A DNA stretch of 64,000 nucleotides. Source: Bimastos eiseni. Taxonomy: Eukaryota > Annelida > Clitellata > Crassiclitellata > Lumbricidae. Positions 21,005-54,796 of the stretch are shown piece by piece. Each line of letters opens with the position of its first letter. The first letter of the stretch is position 1. The notes below the pieces were generated by a model. It ran no database searches. It was not told the origin of the DNA and saw nothing but the letters and a program-made list of their open reading frames with translations. The stretch is from the NCBI GenBank assembly GCA_959347315.1, contig OY365806.1:53249862-53313861 (forward strand), in the 5' to 3' direction. Position numbers and translations under genes: made by a program.

Positions 21005-22516
21005 CTACCTAAGCCAATCCATACCCAGCATTATCACAGTTATCTGGTCAGACGACAAGAATGCACTCGAAATCTCCAACCCCGGTCGTACCTTAATGGG
21101 CAGCTTATCCTCCCTTAGTACATTAATATTGGACCCGTTAGCAGCCATCAAGAAGCGATTACAGGGATGAATCTCTACCCCTACCAAAGCTAACCTTAGA
21201 CCCGCTGTCGACCAGGCACAATTGCTGGCGTCCGTTGATGGTCCATCTAATGTAGATCGCGTTGCTGGTCGCTCAATTTGGAGCTCTCGGCCTGGTAGTA
21301 TGATTGACGACCGCCGTCTCCAGAGGTCTCGGCGTGTTTCCTTCCGGTCCAGCGTCGTCGTTTTGTCGATCCCGACCTTGCCTGCAGTCGCGGAAAAAGT
21401 TACCGGGCCGGCCACAGCGAAAGCAGACCCACGTCCGTCCCGGCCGATGGCCACCAGCGGGACGAACGTCCAGGCCCTGGTCGTTCGAATTCGTAGATCG
21501 GCAAAAGTCGGTCCCCGTCCGTCCTTGCCGATCGTTACCAACAGGACGAACGTTCAGACCCGGGTCATTCGTCGGCGTAGTTCGGATCGTCAGCTCCCGG
21601 AGTTTTCGGTCGAACTTGGCCTCAAAGTCCCGTTGCCAGCGCCTCTGGTCTTCCTGCTGCTTGGGCAGGAAGCGCTCCAGACAAGCCTGCATCGGCGGAC
21701 TCTCGTCGGTTTCAAGAGTCCCTCGCATACAATTCGGTGGCCTCCGCCGATCGGCCAGGTCCGTCGTCGTACGCTAAGCCTCCAGGCGAAGTGCGGTTCG
21801 GTACGCCTCGCCCAGCGTCTTCGGCTCTCGCTCACGTACTTTGAGCGAGAGCTCCCTGTCTCTCACAGCCTCCAGGAAAGCATCCTTGGCGATGATCTCG
21901 GTGGTTTCGTTGGACGGCACGGGGTAGGCTAGGACGACCAAGCGACGTATCTCATGCAGCAGGTCGCTCAGGGTCTCTTCCGATCGCTGTCGTCTGTAGT
22001 AGAGTTGGGCACGGAATGTTTTGGCTTGGCCTTCCGTCCCGTAACGCTGGCTCAACCTCTCCACGAGCTCCTCATAATAAATTGTTTTTATGTCACGTAC
22101 TGCCGAGCCCCGAAATCTCACATCAGCTGGGTTGCAGCCGTCTCGAGAGCGCAGCGCAAGTAGTCGACTCGATCCACGGAGGACCATCGGTTGTGTCTGG
22201 CACACACCTCGAACTGGGCCAGAAAAGATTCAAGCGACCCAGACCCGTCGAACTTTCCAGGGTTCATCTGTGACGGTCGGTCCCGGAGCAGACCCTTGAC
22301 GCCCTCCAGCAGCTTCGGCATCAAAGTTGGTTCATCTGCCCTCTCCGGTGGTCCCGACTCCATCGGCTTCGGATTATCGAAATCGATACTCTCCAACAAT
22401 CGGCTACGTGTGTACAGCTTGCTCGTCTTTCTTCCCGGCGCGGCTGGCGTCGAACTGTTCATTGGCGGCTCAGAGGCTTCCAGCAGCGTGTAAATGATCG
22501 CTCCGTCGTCTTCCAT
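21005..22516 (-). pseudogene. Gag-protease fragment of LTR retroelement
   Basis: Gag starts at Met 22516 (MEDDGAIIYTLLEASEPP) and continues with frame breaks through the helical capsid part: PGKFDGSGSLESFLAQFEV, then YYEELVERLSQRYG and QLYYRRQRSEETLSDLLHEI. A zinc knuckle CFRCGRPGNFFRDC lies at about 21380-21425; the usual His of CX2CX4HX4C is Asn here. Farther on are QLCLVDSGS (aspartic protease active-site type, about 21197-21222) and VIMLGMDWLR (about 21005-21040), the conserved protease C-terminal motif of Ty3/Gypsy elements. Several frameshifts make it non-functional. A long open frame on the opposite strand at 21222-21932 is its antisense shadow. Confidence 0.75.
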
Positions 22517-22551
22517 CGATAATGGCTCTCACCCCACTTCTGGTACCAATT

Positions 22552-23229
22552 TGTTGTGTACTCGTTTCCACCTAACTTCTGGGGTCAATTTGTTGCGTAA
22601 TCCGATTCCACCCTGCTTCTCATGTATCAAACAGTCGCGAGTTCGGTTCGCTTCCGGTACCTCAGGAGGTGGTTCAGCAGATTTCCCGAGTTCGATAGTC
22701 CGGTGAGTAAGTATGGCTTTTTGGCGCAATGTTGAGAGCAATTATCAATGTCGGCGACGCAGTTTAGTTTCAATGAACAGACTGACAAGCGTTCTACGAA
22801 CTTCGTATTTATTCATAAAGATCAACAGAATTATCGCCGAACTCCAAATCAACTCAAATACAGACTTGATTAAAATCCTATTAAACTGTACTCTGAACTG
22901 ATCTCGAACCAAATGTACTCGAAAGACTCAAATCGAATACTTCACTGGCCTACTCAAACGACTGCCTCGAACGACTGATCGCTGCTGCTCTCTACAAATG
23001 TTTTCCGAATCTTTTGACTGCCTAACAGTCCGTCTATTTATACTATTCAGCCGATACATCTTCTAGACACTGTCTAGACATTGTCGATACATTGTAGATA
23101 CAGGCTGGATACAAGTAGGCTCACGAATATTCATTGATACAATGTCGCTCATAGCCCTCAGACCCGTAAACACTTGGAGGCACCCTGGAAGGGAGAGCAA
23201 CGCACGGCCCGCAAGGCGATATCGCCACA
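22552..23229 (-). repeat. 5' LTR with TATA box and polyadenylation signal
   Basis: Reads TGTGGCGATATCGCC at its start (23229 downward) and ends ...CACAACA at 22552. The promoter TATAAATAG is at 23034-23042 and AATAAA is at 22808-22813, both on the minus strand. Immediately inside, TTGGTACCAGAAGTGGGG is the likely primer-binding region. A duplicated segment of about 40 bp (about 22534-22574 and 22575-22615) repeats this boundary, so the LTR end could lie about 40 bp farther in. Confidence 0.7.
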
Positions 23230-23436
23230 GTTGTGCATAGACTTGTGGACTGGTTCTCAGTGGACACTATAACAGCATTTAAGAGAAAACTTGGAAAATT
23301 AGGCTATTAATCAGTAATAGCCATCAACTTCATGTAGATGTGGGACATTTTTTTGCATTTATGGGGGGGATTCTCTTACCTTGCTGGCTCTTGGGACCGG
23401 GGCTTTTCCTATATCACTCAGAGGGAATTGACGGTT

Positions 23437-23955
23437 CCCGGACAATTAGGCGAAGGACAATTCGGATGAGTTTGTAACTGTATTCAGACGAGATATCGGT
23501 ATGTGGTAACTGGCATTTCTTAAATATTCAGAATGGAAGCGAAATAGTATTCTCCATATTATCCAGCACGTGTCTGGTTATTATAGAGATTGGCGAAGAC
23601 AACAGCTCTAAAATAATGACTTTCAGTAATTGTGATTAAAGAGTAAGCAACATTAAGACATGGATTGATCAACTTCTACTCCTGTTAGTAAATACATGTG
23701 AGTCCGAAATCGATGTAATTTGTAATATTCTATAGTTTCCTTTACAGCGGAGGACTACTCTAGTTAGAAGGTGACACGGTCCCTATGTGTTGACTATGAC
23801 ACTACAATAACCAGTCATGTGCAGGCTAATATGGAGAATATTATTTTGCTCCCATTCTGAATATTTTAAAAATGTTAGTTAGGCCCCTACTACACGATAT
23901 CTGGTCTAAATACACTTACAAACTCATCCGAATTGTCCGGCATCGAATTATCCCG
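23437..23955. mobile_element. Foldback MITE with about 150-bp inverted arms
   Basis: Left arm (about 23437-23600) and right arm (about 23790-23955) are diverged reverse complements. Shared words include GGACAATTCGGATGAGTTTG, AATATTCAGAATGG and TTCTCCATATTA. The element starts CCCGGACAATT and its complement starts CCGGGATAATT. The middle (about 190 bp) is unique and non-coding. No target duplication was identified. A related terminus, CGAATTGTCCGG, occurs near 25097. Confidence 0.75.
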
Positions 23956-23959
23956 GTGT

Positions 23960-24125
23960 AGCGATTTCAAATTACTCCCCATTCACCTTACCCCCGGTAA
24001 CTTGAAATCGATTTAAAGTTACCCTCTACCATTTCAGATTACCTCAGGGGTAATCTGAAATCAGCTTCAGGCTACCCCCGGTAACTTGAAATTGATTTCA
24101 AGTTACTCCCCCCCCCCGGTAACTA
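23960..24125. repeat. Palindromic GTAACTTGAAATCGATTTCAAGTTAC-type repeats, left block
   Basis: Repeated halves such as GGTAACTTGAAATCGATTT and GGTAATCTGAAATCAGCTTC alternate in direct and inverted orientation. The same word family reappears at about 24965-25040 on the other side of a LINE fragment. Together they look like the ends of a compound element with palindromic subterminal repeats. Confidence 0.6.
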
Positions 24126-24299
24126 ACTACTCCACTGCCTTGCAGTTCAGCAGTGCCAGTCCCAAGCCTTGAACCACATCTTGCAACAGAAAAGACATAT
24201 ATAAAGCTCAAACTCATTGTCGTGGCAGGTCGGTCGGGAGATGAGAGGGCCATGGACCCATCTGTGATAGGTCGTGGTGAAAGCCCAAAGGAAGCCAAG

Positions 24300-24650
24300 T
24301 CTCAAATCTTAATGACCAAAGCCAAGGCAAAAATTGGATACTGGAATGTGAGAACCTAAGGATACAGGGAAGTTGGCGCATGTGGTGAGAGAGATGTAAG
24401 AATACAAACTTGAAATATTGGGGCAGTGTGAGATGCGATGGACCTACAGTGGCAATATTGTGTCTCAAGGAATAAGCATCTACTACTCCTGTGGAGCCAA
24501 GTATAAAAGAGAAGTGGGCATAATGGTTGGCCAAAAATGATATCAGCTAATTGGATGGGAACTAGTAAGTGAAAGAATAATTACCATCAGACCACAAACA
24601 GGGCATACCACCACTTTGAACTTGCAGCATTTGCTAAGTCTTCTTGTTAC
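24300..24650 (+). pseudogene. LINE endonuclease N-terminal fragment
   Basis: Plus-strand trace AKAKIGYWNVRT, then GKLAHVVREM, LEILGQCEMRWTYSG and YSCGAKYKREVGIMVGQK with several frame breaks. The order WNVRT ... E-x-RW-x-x-S-G ... GVGI is the start of the apurinic-like endonuclease of RTE-type LINEs. Only about 110 residues remain. No RT follows it here; an RT tail of similar type lies at 47.6-47.9 kb in the opposite orientation. Confidence 0.6.
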
Positions 24651-24959
24651 TTTTGATGAGTTAAGTAGAGGATTGAATTGTCAAGTCAAAAGTTACACCC
24701 CTAGTTGTTGTATATTTATGTTGTAATTACACTACTTTCTTCACCATTTAGGCTAAATCTTTATAATCTTATGTTTGTATGTTACAATGTGATGCACTTT
24801 GATCTCGTGTAGCCTATTACTGATTTCACACATTTTACATTTCCTTGCCTTTTAGATATTATTTTTCACACATTGAAACTAGCCTTCTATCCTTATGTGT
24901 TACGTGTTTTATTAAACAGACTGGTTATCATTAGTTGAAAGCATAGCAATTTAACATTT

Positions 24960-25050
24960 GGCAGATTACCCCGGGGGTAAACTGAAATCGATTTCAGATT
25001 ACCTCCGGGGGTAAACTTAAATCGATTTCAGATTACCGGGGCATTACACC
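24960..25050. repeat. Palindromic GATTACC-type repeats, right block
   Basis: Tandem units GATTTCAGATTACCtCCGGGGG and GTAAACTGAAATCGATTTC, matching the 23960-24125 block. It is followed at about 25076-25110 by CGCGCCGAATTGTCCGG, a terminus shared with the foldback element. Confidence 0.6.
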
Positions 25051-25989
25051 ATTTCAGGTTGAAGTCTTTACACCGGCGCCAAATTGTCCGCGCGCCGAAT
25101 TGTCCGGTCACCGGATTGACGTAAATGACCTAACAACTCCGTTGCTTCCTTCTTGCTGCTGTCGTACGTGCCATCGGCAATAATAAAACACTTCTTCTTC
25201 TGCCATAGGTGACCAACAATATGCTCTGTTATTAAAACCTTCATGACCAACAGAAGTTGCTTTAAGCCTACATGTGATGGGTTTAGAAAGATGATCACCG
25301 GTGTAATGCGCATATTCGATTCTATCAAGCAATTATTCTCGTGGAAGAAGGCCTTTCTTGTTTGTAGGACTGTAGCATTAAGACTAAACTGTAAATTAAT
25401 TGAATAAATTAAATTAATTATTTAATTAATAATAACCATATAAATAAAATAATTAAATTATTCTCCCAAGATGAATGAATTTTATCCCCCCAGGAATTAT
25501 TGGAAGCAGCCCTTGCTGTCCCGAGCTAACAGATGAACGAATCAATAAAGTATAGGCTGGAATAACATTTGACTAGGTTATGGCTATTTTCCCGTCTCTC
25601 ACCAATGTAGCTATCCGAAACAATTGATATCGATATGAAAAAGGCAATTGTAAATTACAACGATGCACTTGTATGTGAAAGGGGAAGGCACTAATTGAAG
25701 TAAATGGATGGCTCTGTTTCAATTCTTTGCTTCAATTGGTCCCTCGCTCTGGAACATGCTTTTCCTTTGGTTTGCTCTAAAATTTCAGTCTCGTCTGCTT
25801 TCGCCTTTCCCAGAACCTCGCGTCTGAACCGTCCACCCTACTAGAGACTCATGGCTAAATACAATACAATAAAATATGCAGTTGCCTTCAGAGGCTCTTT
25901 CGTGCAGCTATAGTCTAATAATAATAATGATAATAATAATAATATAATATTGATAGAGCGAAAGATGAAAGCCCGGCTATACCATAATG

Positions 25990-26164
25990 CATCACGCGCG
26001 CTCGTTGCATAGTTCAGAACTTTTAGAGTGATCAATATCTTATATGAAATCTGTTGTTTTGCACTTCCGTTACCGTTAGTGTTGCGTTAGTCTAGATTAG
26101 CATCCAGTTGCCGTTTCATTGTTGCGTTAGATTCGCATTGGTCCGTGTGATTGTTTAACTAAAG
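25990..26164 (+). promoter_or_regulatory. Presumed MAGOH promoter and 5' untranslated region
   Basis: The sequence immediately upstream of the MAGOH start codon contains GTTGCGTTAG twice (about 26081 and 26121) and no clear TATA box at a usual distance. No upstream ATG is in frame with the coding start. The transcription start cannot be placed from sequence alone. Confidence 0.4.
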
Positions 26165-48214
<22,050 letters not shown>

Positions 48215-48328
48215 GATGCATTCAACACTTCCAGACAATAGATTTGTTTGAACAGTAAGATGAGACAGGACATCTTTTTACTGTTGCATCAGAAAGTTTA
48301 CATCTGTTTTTGCTGTTGCAGCTTAATG

Positions 48329-48334
48329 AATAAA
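48329..48334 (+). terminator. MAGOH polyadenylation signal AATAAA
   Basis: AATAAA lies 115 bp beyond the stop codon, in TTAATGAATAAACTAGCC. It is the first canonical signal after the stop and gives a short 3' untranslated region. Confidence 0.65.
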
Positions 48335-48339
48335 CTAGC

Positions 48340-50055
48340 CATTTTTAACATAGTGTTGTTGTGAAATTGAACTATGAGAATGCCTACTCTTTACAGATTT
48401 GGTGCAGTCATGTGTTGCTGGTCCATTTGAGTTGATGTAAATTTTTTTCATACCTGTGTAGTCTAAGTGGTATCGCCTGACATGTTAGTCGAGTTCTTTG
48501 ACAATGCCTCCTCTTCAGATGACCACTAAACTGTTTTTTCATTCGGAATAATGTCAGTCAGTTTATCTCTTTTCTCATCCTTCCCTTCTCTAATCATATT
48601 CTTGACCCTTATATGGATCATGCCACCTGAATAAACTTTTCACAGTAAATGCATTTGAACCGGCACTCCCCTTGTACAACCACCAGGCCAAACCATATCG
48701 CATGCAGCAGAGCAGTCTACGCTGGCTCTAAAGAACCACTAAGACAAGAGCAGGAGTGACAGCCAACGGTGACCTACGCAGTTCAAAGACTATGCTGCAA
48801 CAGACAATGTTGACGTGTTGACAGCCAATGCAGTCTGACAGCAAGCAGACCACACCCATTGCAACTTTTTCCTTACCTGTACAAACACGTGGCCGCCGAG
48901 TCCGGGGACATTCAATTCAAAGGAAGTGCTGAAATAATGCGAACCTAAATCCCAGGCAAAGCTGGGAAGTTAGGCTAGTCTAATATAATATAATTGAGAC
49001 TTCATTCATGACTGCACACAACGATTTTCAGACTACACATTGTGGGATATTATGCAACTCCAGTTTAGGCTATTGCTCTTAAGCATTTATGTTTTTATGC
49101 GTTTTTGACTGTCATCGGAAATATAGCTTTGTGACAGCCAACATCTTGGTGTGGTGATATTCATTAAACTTTCATTAAATATTTCACACAAATCATAAAC
49201 CAAACTAATGTGTCCTACAGTGAAACAACAGTTTGCTCAATCTAATACCAGGTAGCAGTGCTGTTAATTCCTAGCATCCACAAGAACCAACTTGTCCCCA
49301 TGAGATGATGAATGCAATGTCTAGACAGGCTATAAACAAGACTACTGAGCTCTCTGGTGACCATGTTATAATAACACCGTCTTGTATGGCGCTGTAAACA
49401 CGGCCGTACCACTCAGACGCCTTACAAAACTACAGAAAAGTCAGCACCATGTAGTTGTTGAGAAAATCTTGGAAAGTGAGGACACAATATAATAAAATAT
49501 GATTGTAGGCTATTTTGTTGTCATTGTTATGGCTCTGGGCAGAGACTTGAGCAATTTGTAGTTTATGTAAATCTCCTACATTATCAATGAAAATGGATGA
49601 CCACTATACTGTTTCATAGTAGTCACATTTAAAGGCAGCGTATGTTTCCAGAAGTGTACGCACACTACAGACATCACTCCACTCACAGACATTCTGTATA
49701 ATATATCTATATGTCATATGATGATGCTTAGCATTCAACTTTAACAGTCCAATGCCAGGCCAACGTTTGCGGTTCTGGACATTGATATATCTTGAAGTTG
49801 ATATGTAGGCACAATTGTCAAATTTGAACTGGGGGGAGGGATTAGAATTTTTTTTGCATACCTAGATGTTCTGACCAGAGTTTTTATCTGAAATCTGTTT
49901 ATGGTCTAAAGTTACTGGGGGTTTGATTATTATTCTACAGTTTAATGACATCTTATAGCAACACAGGCTGTTGACATCTTCAGAACTACGTTTCAGTTCG
50001 ATTTTGTAAATAGTTTTAATCCTTTTTCTTTGTGTTGTCTTTCTGTTGTGTTGTT
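48340..50055. other. Intergenic sequence downstream of MAGOH
   Basis: No protein, RNA gene or terminal repeats recognised. Mixed composition with no long open frames. Confidence 0.5.
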
Positions 50056-50058
50056 ATT

Positions 50059-50552
50059 GTGGCGTTTTTGCACCGCTACTGCCGAGGGGTAGCGTTTTGG
50101 CTCCCCCCTTTCTCTGTTGGAGCTTTTTCGCTCTGCTGTGGGAGCCTTTTCACTCCCTTTGTGGGAGCATTTTTGCTCCCGTTGGGAGCTCCATGCGGCT
50201 ATATAAGGGAGCACAGAGCTAAACTACGAGAACAAACAGAATGTCGGGACTGAACAATAGGCTGATTCGTTGTGTTGACTGTTCGATATTGATCTAGTTA
50301 ATAATAAAGTAGATTTGTCGAACAACGATTGATTTCGTCTCTAGCCTAGTGACTTGAATTCGTAGCAGTCTCGAAAGCCTGCGCCAGACTGGGCAGGTCC
50401 TACTCCGCGGACGATTAAGAAGACGAGGAAAACCTCGGAGCTCGGCCTTCCAGGAGAAGACAGGAAGGAATTCAAGGTTTTTCGAGGGCGTTCGTCCCTT
50501 CTGTTGTTGACACATGATCGCCCGGTGCCGGCCCCAACCGGAGTTCGCCACA
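50059..50552 (+). repeat. Solo LTR
   Basis: Starts TGTGGCGTTTTTGC and ends GAGTTCGCCACA, a 7-bp terminal inverted repeat TGTGGCG/CGCCACA. Flanks TTATT and TCATT agree at 4 of 5 bases, fitting a 5-bp target duplication. Promoter TATATAA at 50200-50206 and AATAAA at 50303-50308 are spaced as in LTRs. Between about 50098 and 50190, GGGAGC/GCTCCC hairpin units repeat three times in U3. No internal retroviral sequence is adjacent. Confidence 0.7.
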
Positions 50553-51689
50553 TCATTGATTCAATTTCTGCATGACAGGTTGCTGATATTTGATAACCAA
50601 AAAGCAAGAGAAAATGACAAACAACAAGTTTTCGTAAATGAATAATCTGGTTACACATGGGAACCTAAAGGAGTCATAGAGGCTCCTATGTAGAATTGAT
50701 AAACTGGCAATGGGTACCAATATTAATAACCTTCACAAATCAGGTAATAAAAATAAATAGAAGTTAATATTAACTAGGGTCTTAACTACATCCACTGACA
50801 CAAACACGTTCAGAGGTGTCTTCAAGCAAATAGAGGTAAAGTTTATCTATAAATAATCTAATATTTGACTGGTGTTGTGTATATATATATATATATATAC
50901 ATACACGTAATATATGTTTATATATGTATGTATGTATGTATGTATGTTACATAAAATGTACACATGCACATTACGCATGCATAATTATTCATGTGGCCAC
51001 ATAGCTCTGCAAATAAGTCTCTTTTTTGACCACATGGGTTCTTTTTTTTATTTCAGTTTTCTTTACCATGAAGATTTTTTTAAATCTTATTTACAGAGTA
51101 TCAAAACAGTTTCGTAACATCCATGTTAAACTATCTGTATCATGTTAACAAGTAATATTCAATATTAATAGTAGATCATTTATAGTAGACCAATAGACAA
51201 TATTCAATAATCAAAATTAACAAAACAACCAAGGAATAATGCAAGTCCCTATGAGGTAGGCCTGTGCTTACCAGAAAGTTATTTTACATGTGTTACATTA
51301 CTGATTTTCATTTAAGGGTATTGTATCATTATTATGGTCAAGGTAACGATGATGCAATGGTTACTGCATAGGTAGGCCAGTTTCATGGAACCGAAGACAG
51401 GATGCGTTTTATCGGAGGGTTTTCTGTCTTCATAAGACTGATAAATCGCTCTGCGCGTTGATCGTCGACAAGGCATATCGGAGGCCACTTAATATGCCAC
51501 GGGAGGCGTTTTGACAGCTTTCCCGCCGGCGCGAAGTGACATAGAAGCTAGTGCCTATGTAAGGAAGAACGCCTTCAAACCCATTGCCAGTTACCTGAGA
51601 ATCGTCGTCTGTGATAGTGCTGTATGGTTTTATACAGAATTTCGGACAAGTTGAGCCCATGAAAATCGTGATATTGTTTTACCATAAGT
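50553..51689. other. Unassigned sequence with TATG microsatellite
   Basis: A (TA)n plus (TATG)n tract lies at about 50879-50946. Otherwise no recognisable gene or repeat ends. Confidence 0.5.
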
Positions 51690-52040
51690 CTGTACTTTTA
51701 GTGCTCAGTTGTTTGACGACGATCAATACCAAGCGTCTGATATATAATTGTGTGACACTTCTAGTCCATCGTGAAAAGCGTTCCGTTCCCATATCGTGTC
51801 GTCGAGCCAATGGCTTCTTCAGACCAGTGGTAAGACCACCCAGTCTGATAGTATAAGCCGTGGGAACGTGTCAACATAGGTCTTGTGCAGAGTGAGTCAT
51901 AGTGCCTGCTTATGGGCCAAGAAATGGCTGGCCAATTCAACAGAGAAACCGATGCATTATACATTGTATTGGCAAATGAATAATCGGCAATAATCAGTAT
52001 CGACATAATCGGCAAAAAGTGATATCATTACAACTCTACC
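51690..52040 (-). mobile_element. TAGAGCTGTACC-family element fragment, copy C5
   Basis: Contains GACCAGTGGTAAGACCACC, TGGGAACGTGTCAACATAG and the end AATAATCGGCAATAATCAGT through AAAGTGATATCATTACAACT. This is a shortened reverse-orientation copy of 42379-43232 with a decayed right terminus. Confidence 0.55.
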
Positions 52041-52984
52041 TTTTGCCATCAGCCAACCTTTATACTTGTCATCCCATGATTCAAGAAGGGTCTTTCAAGT
52101 TCAGGAAGCCAATGCAGCCTTCGATGTTCCCGTCGTAGTCAACGATTGCGAGGTAGACTGCATCCTTACCGTAGATTGATAGCTAGAGCCGGCCATTCTC
52201 CTATGTGGCCTAGTTTTAGGGAAGCTAGCCGATTTCGGCCCTTAATCACAGAAGGAAGTGGTTTAAACTCTCTAGGCTCATGAAGATTGAAGGGGACCAA
52301 GGGGTTATACACGGATCGGAGCCTGGAAGTCCCACATAACCGATTAGAGACCGGTAACGAGTTCCACCCCCACACACAATAATAATATATCGAGACATTC
52401 AGGATTTCAAAATAAACCAATTGATATCGACTTAACAACCAAAGTATTCATAATAAAGTCATACAATCATCATTACAAAACAATCCAATTAATATGTTGT
52501 ATTCAATTACTGGCGTTTAAAAATAGTTTTGATATAATTTTTCCAATATACAGTATGCAACCATATTTAGTTCCTTTAACAAAGTTACAAGTTTGGACAT
52601 TGTACTTACTTGCGTCAACTTCGAGTTGTCTCCAGTTCCTTTCTGCTCGTTCTGCAGCTACTCTTGTCCACGCTTTCGTCACGAGTCGCCTTGACTACTG
52701 CTCTACATTATATGCTGGCGTTTTCACGTGGTAAGATTCGGCATCTTCAGGACTGGCCGCGTGTCCGCTTATATGCGGGATATTTTATATTGGTTACCCA
52801 TTCCCCAGCACATTTCATCTAGGGTTTCTTCCCTTGTCTGGTGCTGCCTTTGAGGCGCTGCACCTACTTACCTTAGGGAGCTATGTTGTCCTGTTGCCAG
52901 TAATAGAAATGCTGGCAGGACGCTGCACTCTGCTTCACAGTGTCTTTCTTCATGTCCCATTCTCTAGTACCTCTACAATGCTTT

Positions 52985-53720
52985 TTCGCAGTGTTGTATG
53001 CAAGACTTCAAACTTCAAGACGAGACAGTGAGATGCTGAGACCGAGACAGTGAGGTACCGAGGTTGAGACACTAGGTTCAAGACAGTTCGAGACAGTAAA
53101 AGACAAGTGATCCTATATAAAAGGCTGTAAAATACTAATGTATCAGTTTTCGGGAATAAGGTTCATTTGTAATTTCAATTTGAAACTTAATTATAACGTA
53201 TATCGTACCAATTCCCAAGAACAGTTATTATATTACCAAGTTTTATTTTTTTCGATGTTTCTTCTTCGGTCTATCTTCTGAATAGTATCAATAAAGCATG
53301 TCTGACATCTTCTAGACAATTTTAAACAAGCAAATTCGATACCAAATACCAAACGAAATTATAAACTTGCGCATATCCTTACTCACCCTGAGAAACTCGA
53401 AGTTGTTCCGATCGTTTCGGCTATGGTGGTTTTACATCAATGACAAACTAATAGCCAATTGTTTGTCAAATAGGCCTAACTTCACATTGCGTAAATGCAA
53501 ACTTCACAATTTCAGGTTCTCAATAAGACATTTTTCCACTTTAAGACAATTGAATTGATTTCAGTATCATGTGACTCGCGCGTTTGCCAGAATTACCGTT
53601 TCTCGTAGATTCCGGTTTCAGTTTCTAGCACAAAATTTTCAGACAGTTAACACGAAACTTATCGAGACTGCTTGTTCGAGACAGAACAAGACTTTCACTT
53701 CAAGACAAATGTCGAATTGG
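52985..53720. mobile_element. Probable nonautonomous element rich in GAGACAG / CAAGAC words
   Basis: The left side (52999-53110) repeats GAGACAGTGAG and AAGACAGTTCGAGACAG. The right side (53640-53710) has CGAGACAGAACAAGAC and TTCAAGACAAATG. The arrangement resembles the GGTCTTGG-type element at 39618-40391 read on the other strand. Ends and target duplication are not defined. Confidence 0.45.
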
Positions 53721-53825
53721 ATAATAATAATTGGATGTCATTGTTTTTTGATATTTGTAATATTTGTGTTGAATATCAGCAATTAATACTGACAATAAAT
53801 TCGCATGCTGCTTATTGACTATTGA

Positions 53826-54005
53826 TGCACATAACATTACTTTAGCAAAGTAGTTTTAAAAGTAGTCAACTACTTATCTGGTAGTTACCAAACTAGTTAT
53901 AACTACTTGTCATCTAAAGTAGCTAAATGCTAGTTATAACTACTTGTTTTGAAAGTAGCTATGAAGTAGATATAACTACTCTTCAAGTAGTTGGTGGCCA
54001 TCACT
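53826..54005. mobile_element. hAT-like terminal fragment with AGTAGTT repeats
   Basis: Ends GTAGTTGGTGGCCATCACTG, an hAT-style terminus when read as CAGTGATGGCCACC. It has many TAGTTATAACTACTT palindromic words in the 150 bp before it. The other terminus is missing. Confidence 0.5.
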
Positions 54006-54009
54006 GCAA

Positions 54010-54275
54010 AATGAGAACCCAGCAACTTCAAAGTCAGTTGGTTAAGATGCCAGATCCCTGAAATGTCACTTGAAAATGCCATATCCAGAAAACATGCAAG
54101 GACATTCTGAAATGCTCTGCCTCTTTTCTCAGAAATATTATTTGTGTTGTAACAGCAAAAAGAAATGGTCCAAGACCTTCCCTTTGAAATTTTATTTCGT
54201 CATATATAAATGTCATTTTCTGGAAAGCTGTGGAGAGCTGCATGCAGCTCGCGAGCCATGAGTTAGTGACCACTG
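54010..54275 (-). mobile_element. hAT-like terminal fragment with CAGTGGTCACTAACTC end
   Basis: Read on the minus strand it begins CAGTGGTCACTAACTCATGG, then GCTCGCGAGCTGCATGCAGC, a form known for hAT elements. The left boundary is unclear. No transposase. Confidence 0.5.
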
Positions 54276-54419
54276 TTATAAGCTGTCATCAATCATCAGT
54301 TTGTACAAAATATTAGGCCAACATTGGCTACTGACGTCATAGGGGAACTTGGGGTTGCATGCACCTTGGAGTTATATGGATCATGGTGAGAGATATCAGC
54401 TAACGTATTTAGTCACCGA

Positions 54420-54606
54420 CATGGTCGTACCGAGGGAGGGGCCAGCGGGGCCGTGGCCCAGGGCGTAAATGTGGGAAGGGCACAAATTTCAGGATAGAAT
54501 AACTTATTATTCCATAAAATGCACTATTTTCAAATTGTGGGGGCGCCAGATTGATGCTATTAATCCTATTAGGCACAGGGCGCAAATATAGCTTGGTACG
54601 GCCCTG
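54420..54606. mobile_element. hAT-type MITE, 187 bp
   Basis: Starts CATGGTCGTACCGAGG and ends CTTGGTACGGCCCTG, inverted termini. Flanks GTCACCGA and GTCACTGA match at 7 of 8 bases. Non-coding. Confidence 0.75.
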
Positions 54607-54796
54607 GTCACTGACATTTTATGACGTTTATCTTTATCAATGCTCTAGTTTACAATACCATGTTGAGGGCGGCCAGATGTTACGGCTGTTGTTTGGCCGA
54701 TGTGCGATAGCGCGTATTAGGTTCGTCAATTACTATTTATTTCTGACATCTGCCTTCCAAAATTACGACTAGTTACAAGAGGCGGATTAATATAAC

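Larger units (their letters stand above)
21000..23229 (-). mobile_element. Truncated Ty3/Gypsy-type element (5' LTR, gag, partial protease)
   Basis: Minus-strand order is LTR (about 23229-22552), primer-binding region, gag from 22516, zinc knuckle, protease fragment, then an abrupt end near 21005. No reverse transcriptase or 3' LTR is present. The sequence therefore represents only the 5' part of the element, joined to Polinton DNA. Confidence 0.75.

Noticed and set aside
21222..21932. 236-codon open frame on the plus strand
   Set aside because: Antisense to the gag zinc-knuckle region; Arg/Ser-rich composition reflects the GC-rich opposite strand.
21000..23229. Complete endogenous retroelement
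   Set aside because: Only one LTR, gag and a protease fragment are present; no reverse transcriptase, integrase or 3' LTR was seen.
25068..25332. Overlapping minus-strand frames of 86 and 74 codons
   Set aside because: Possibly part of a transposase because a GAATTGTCCGG terminus is adjacent, but no motif could be identified, so no gene is called.
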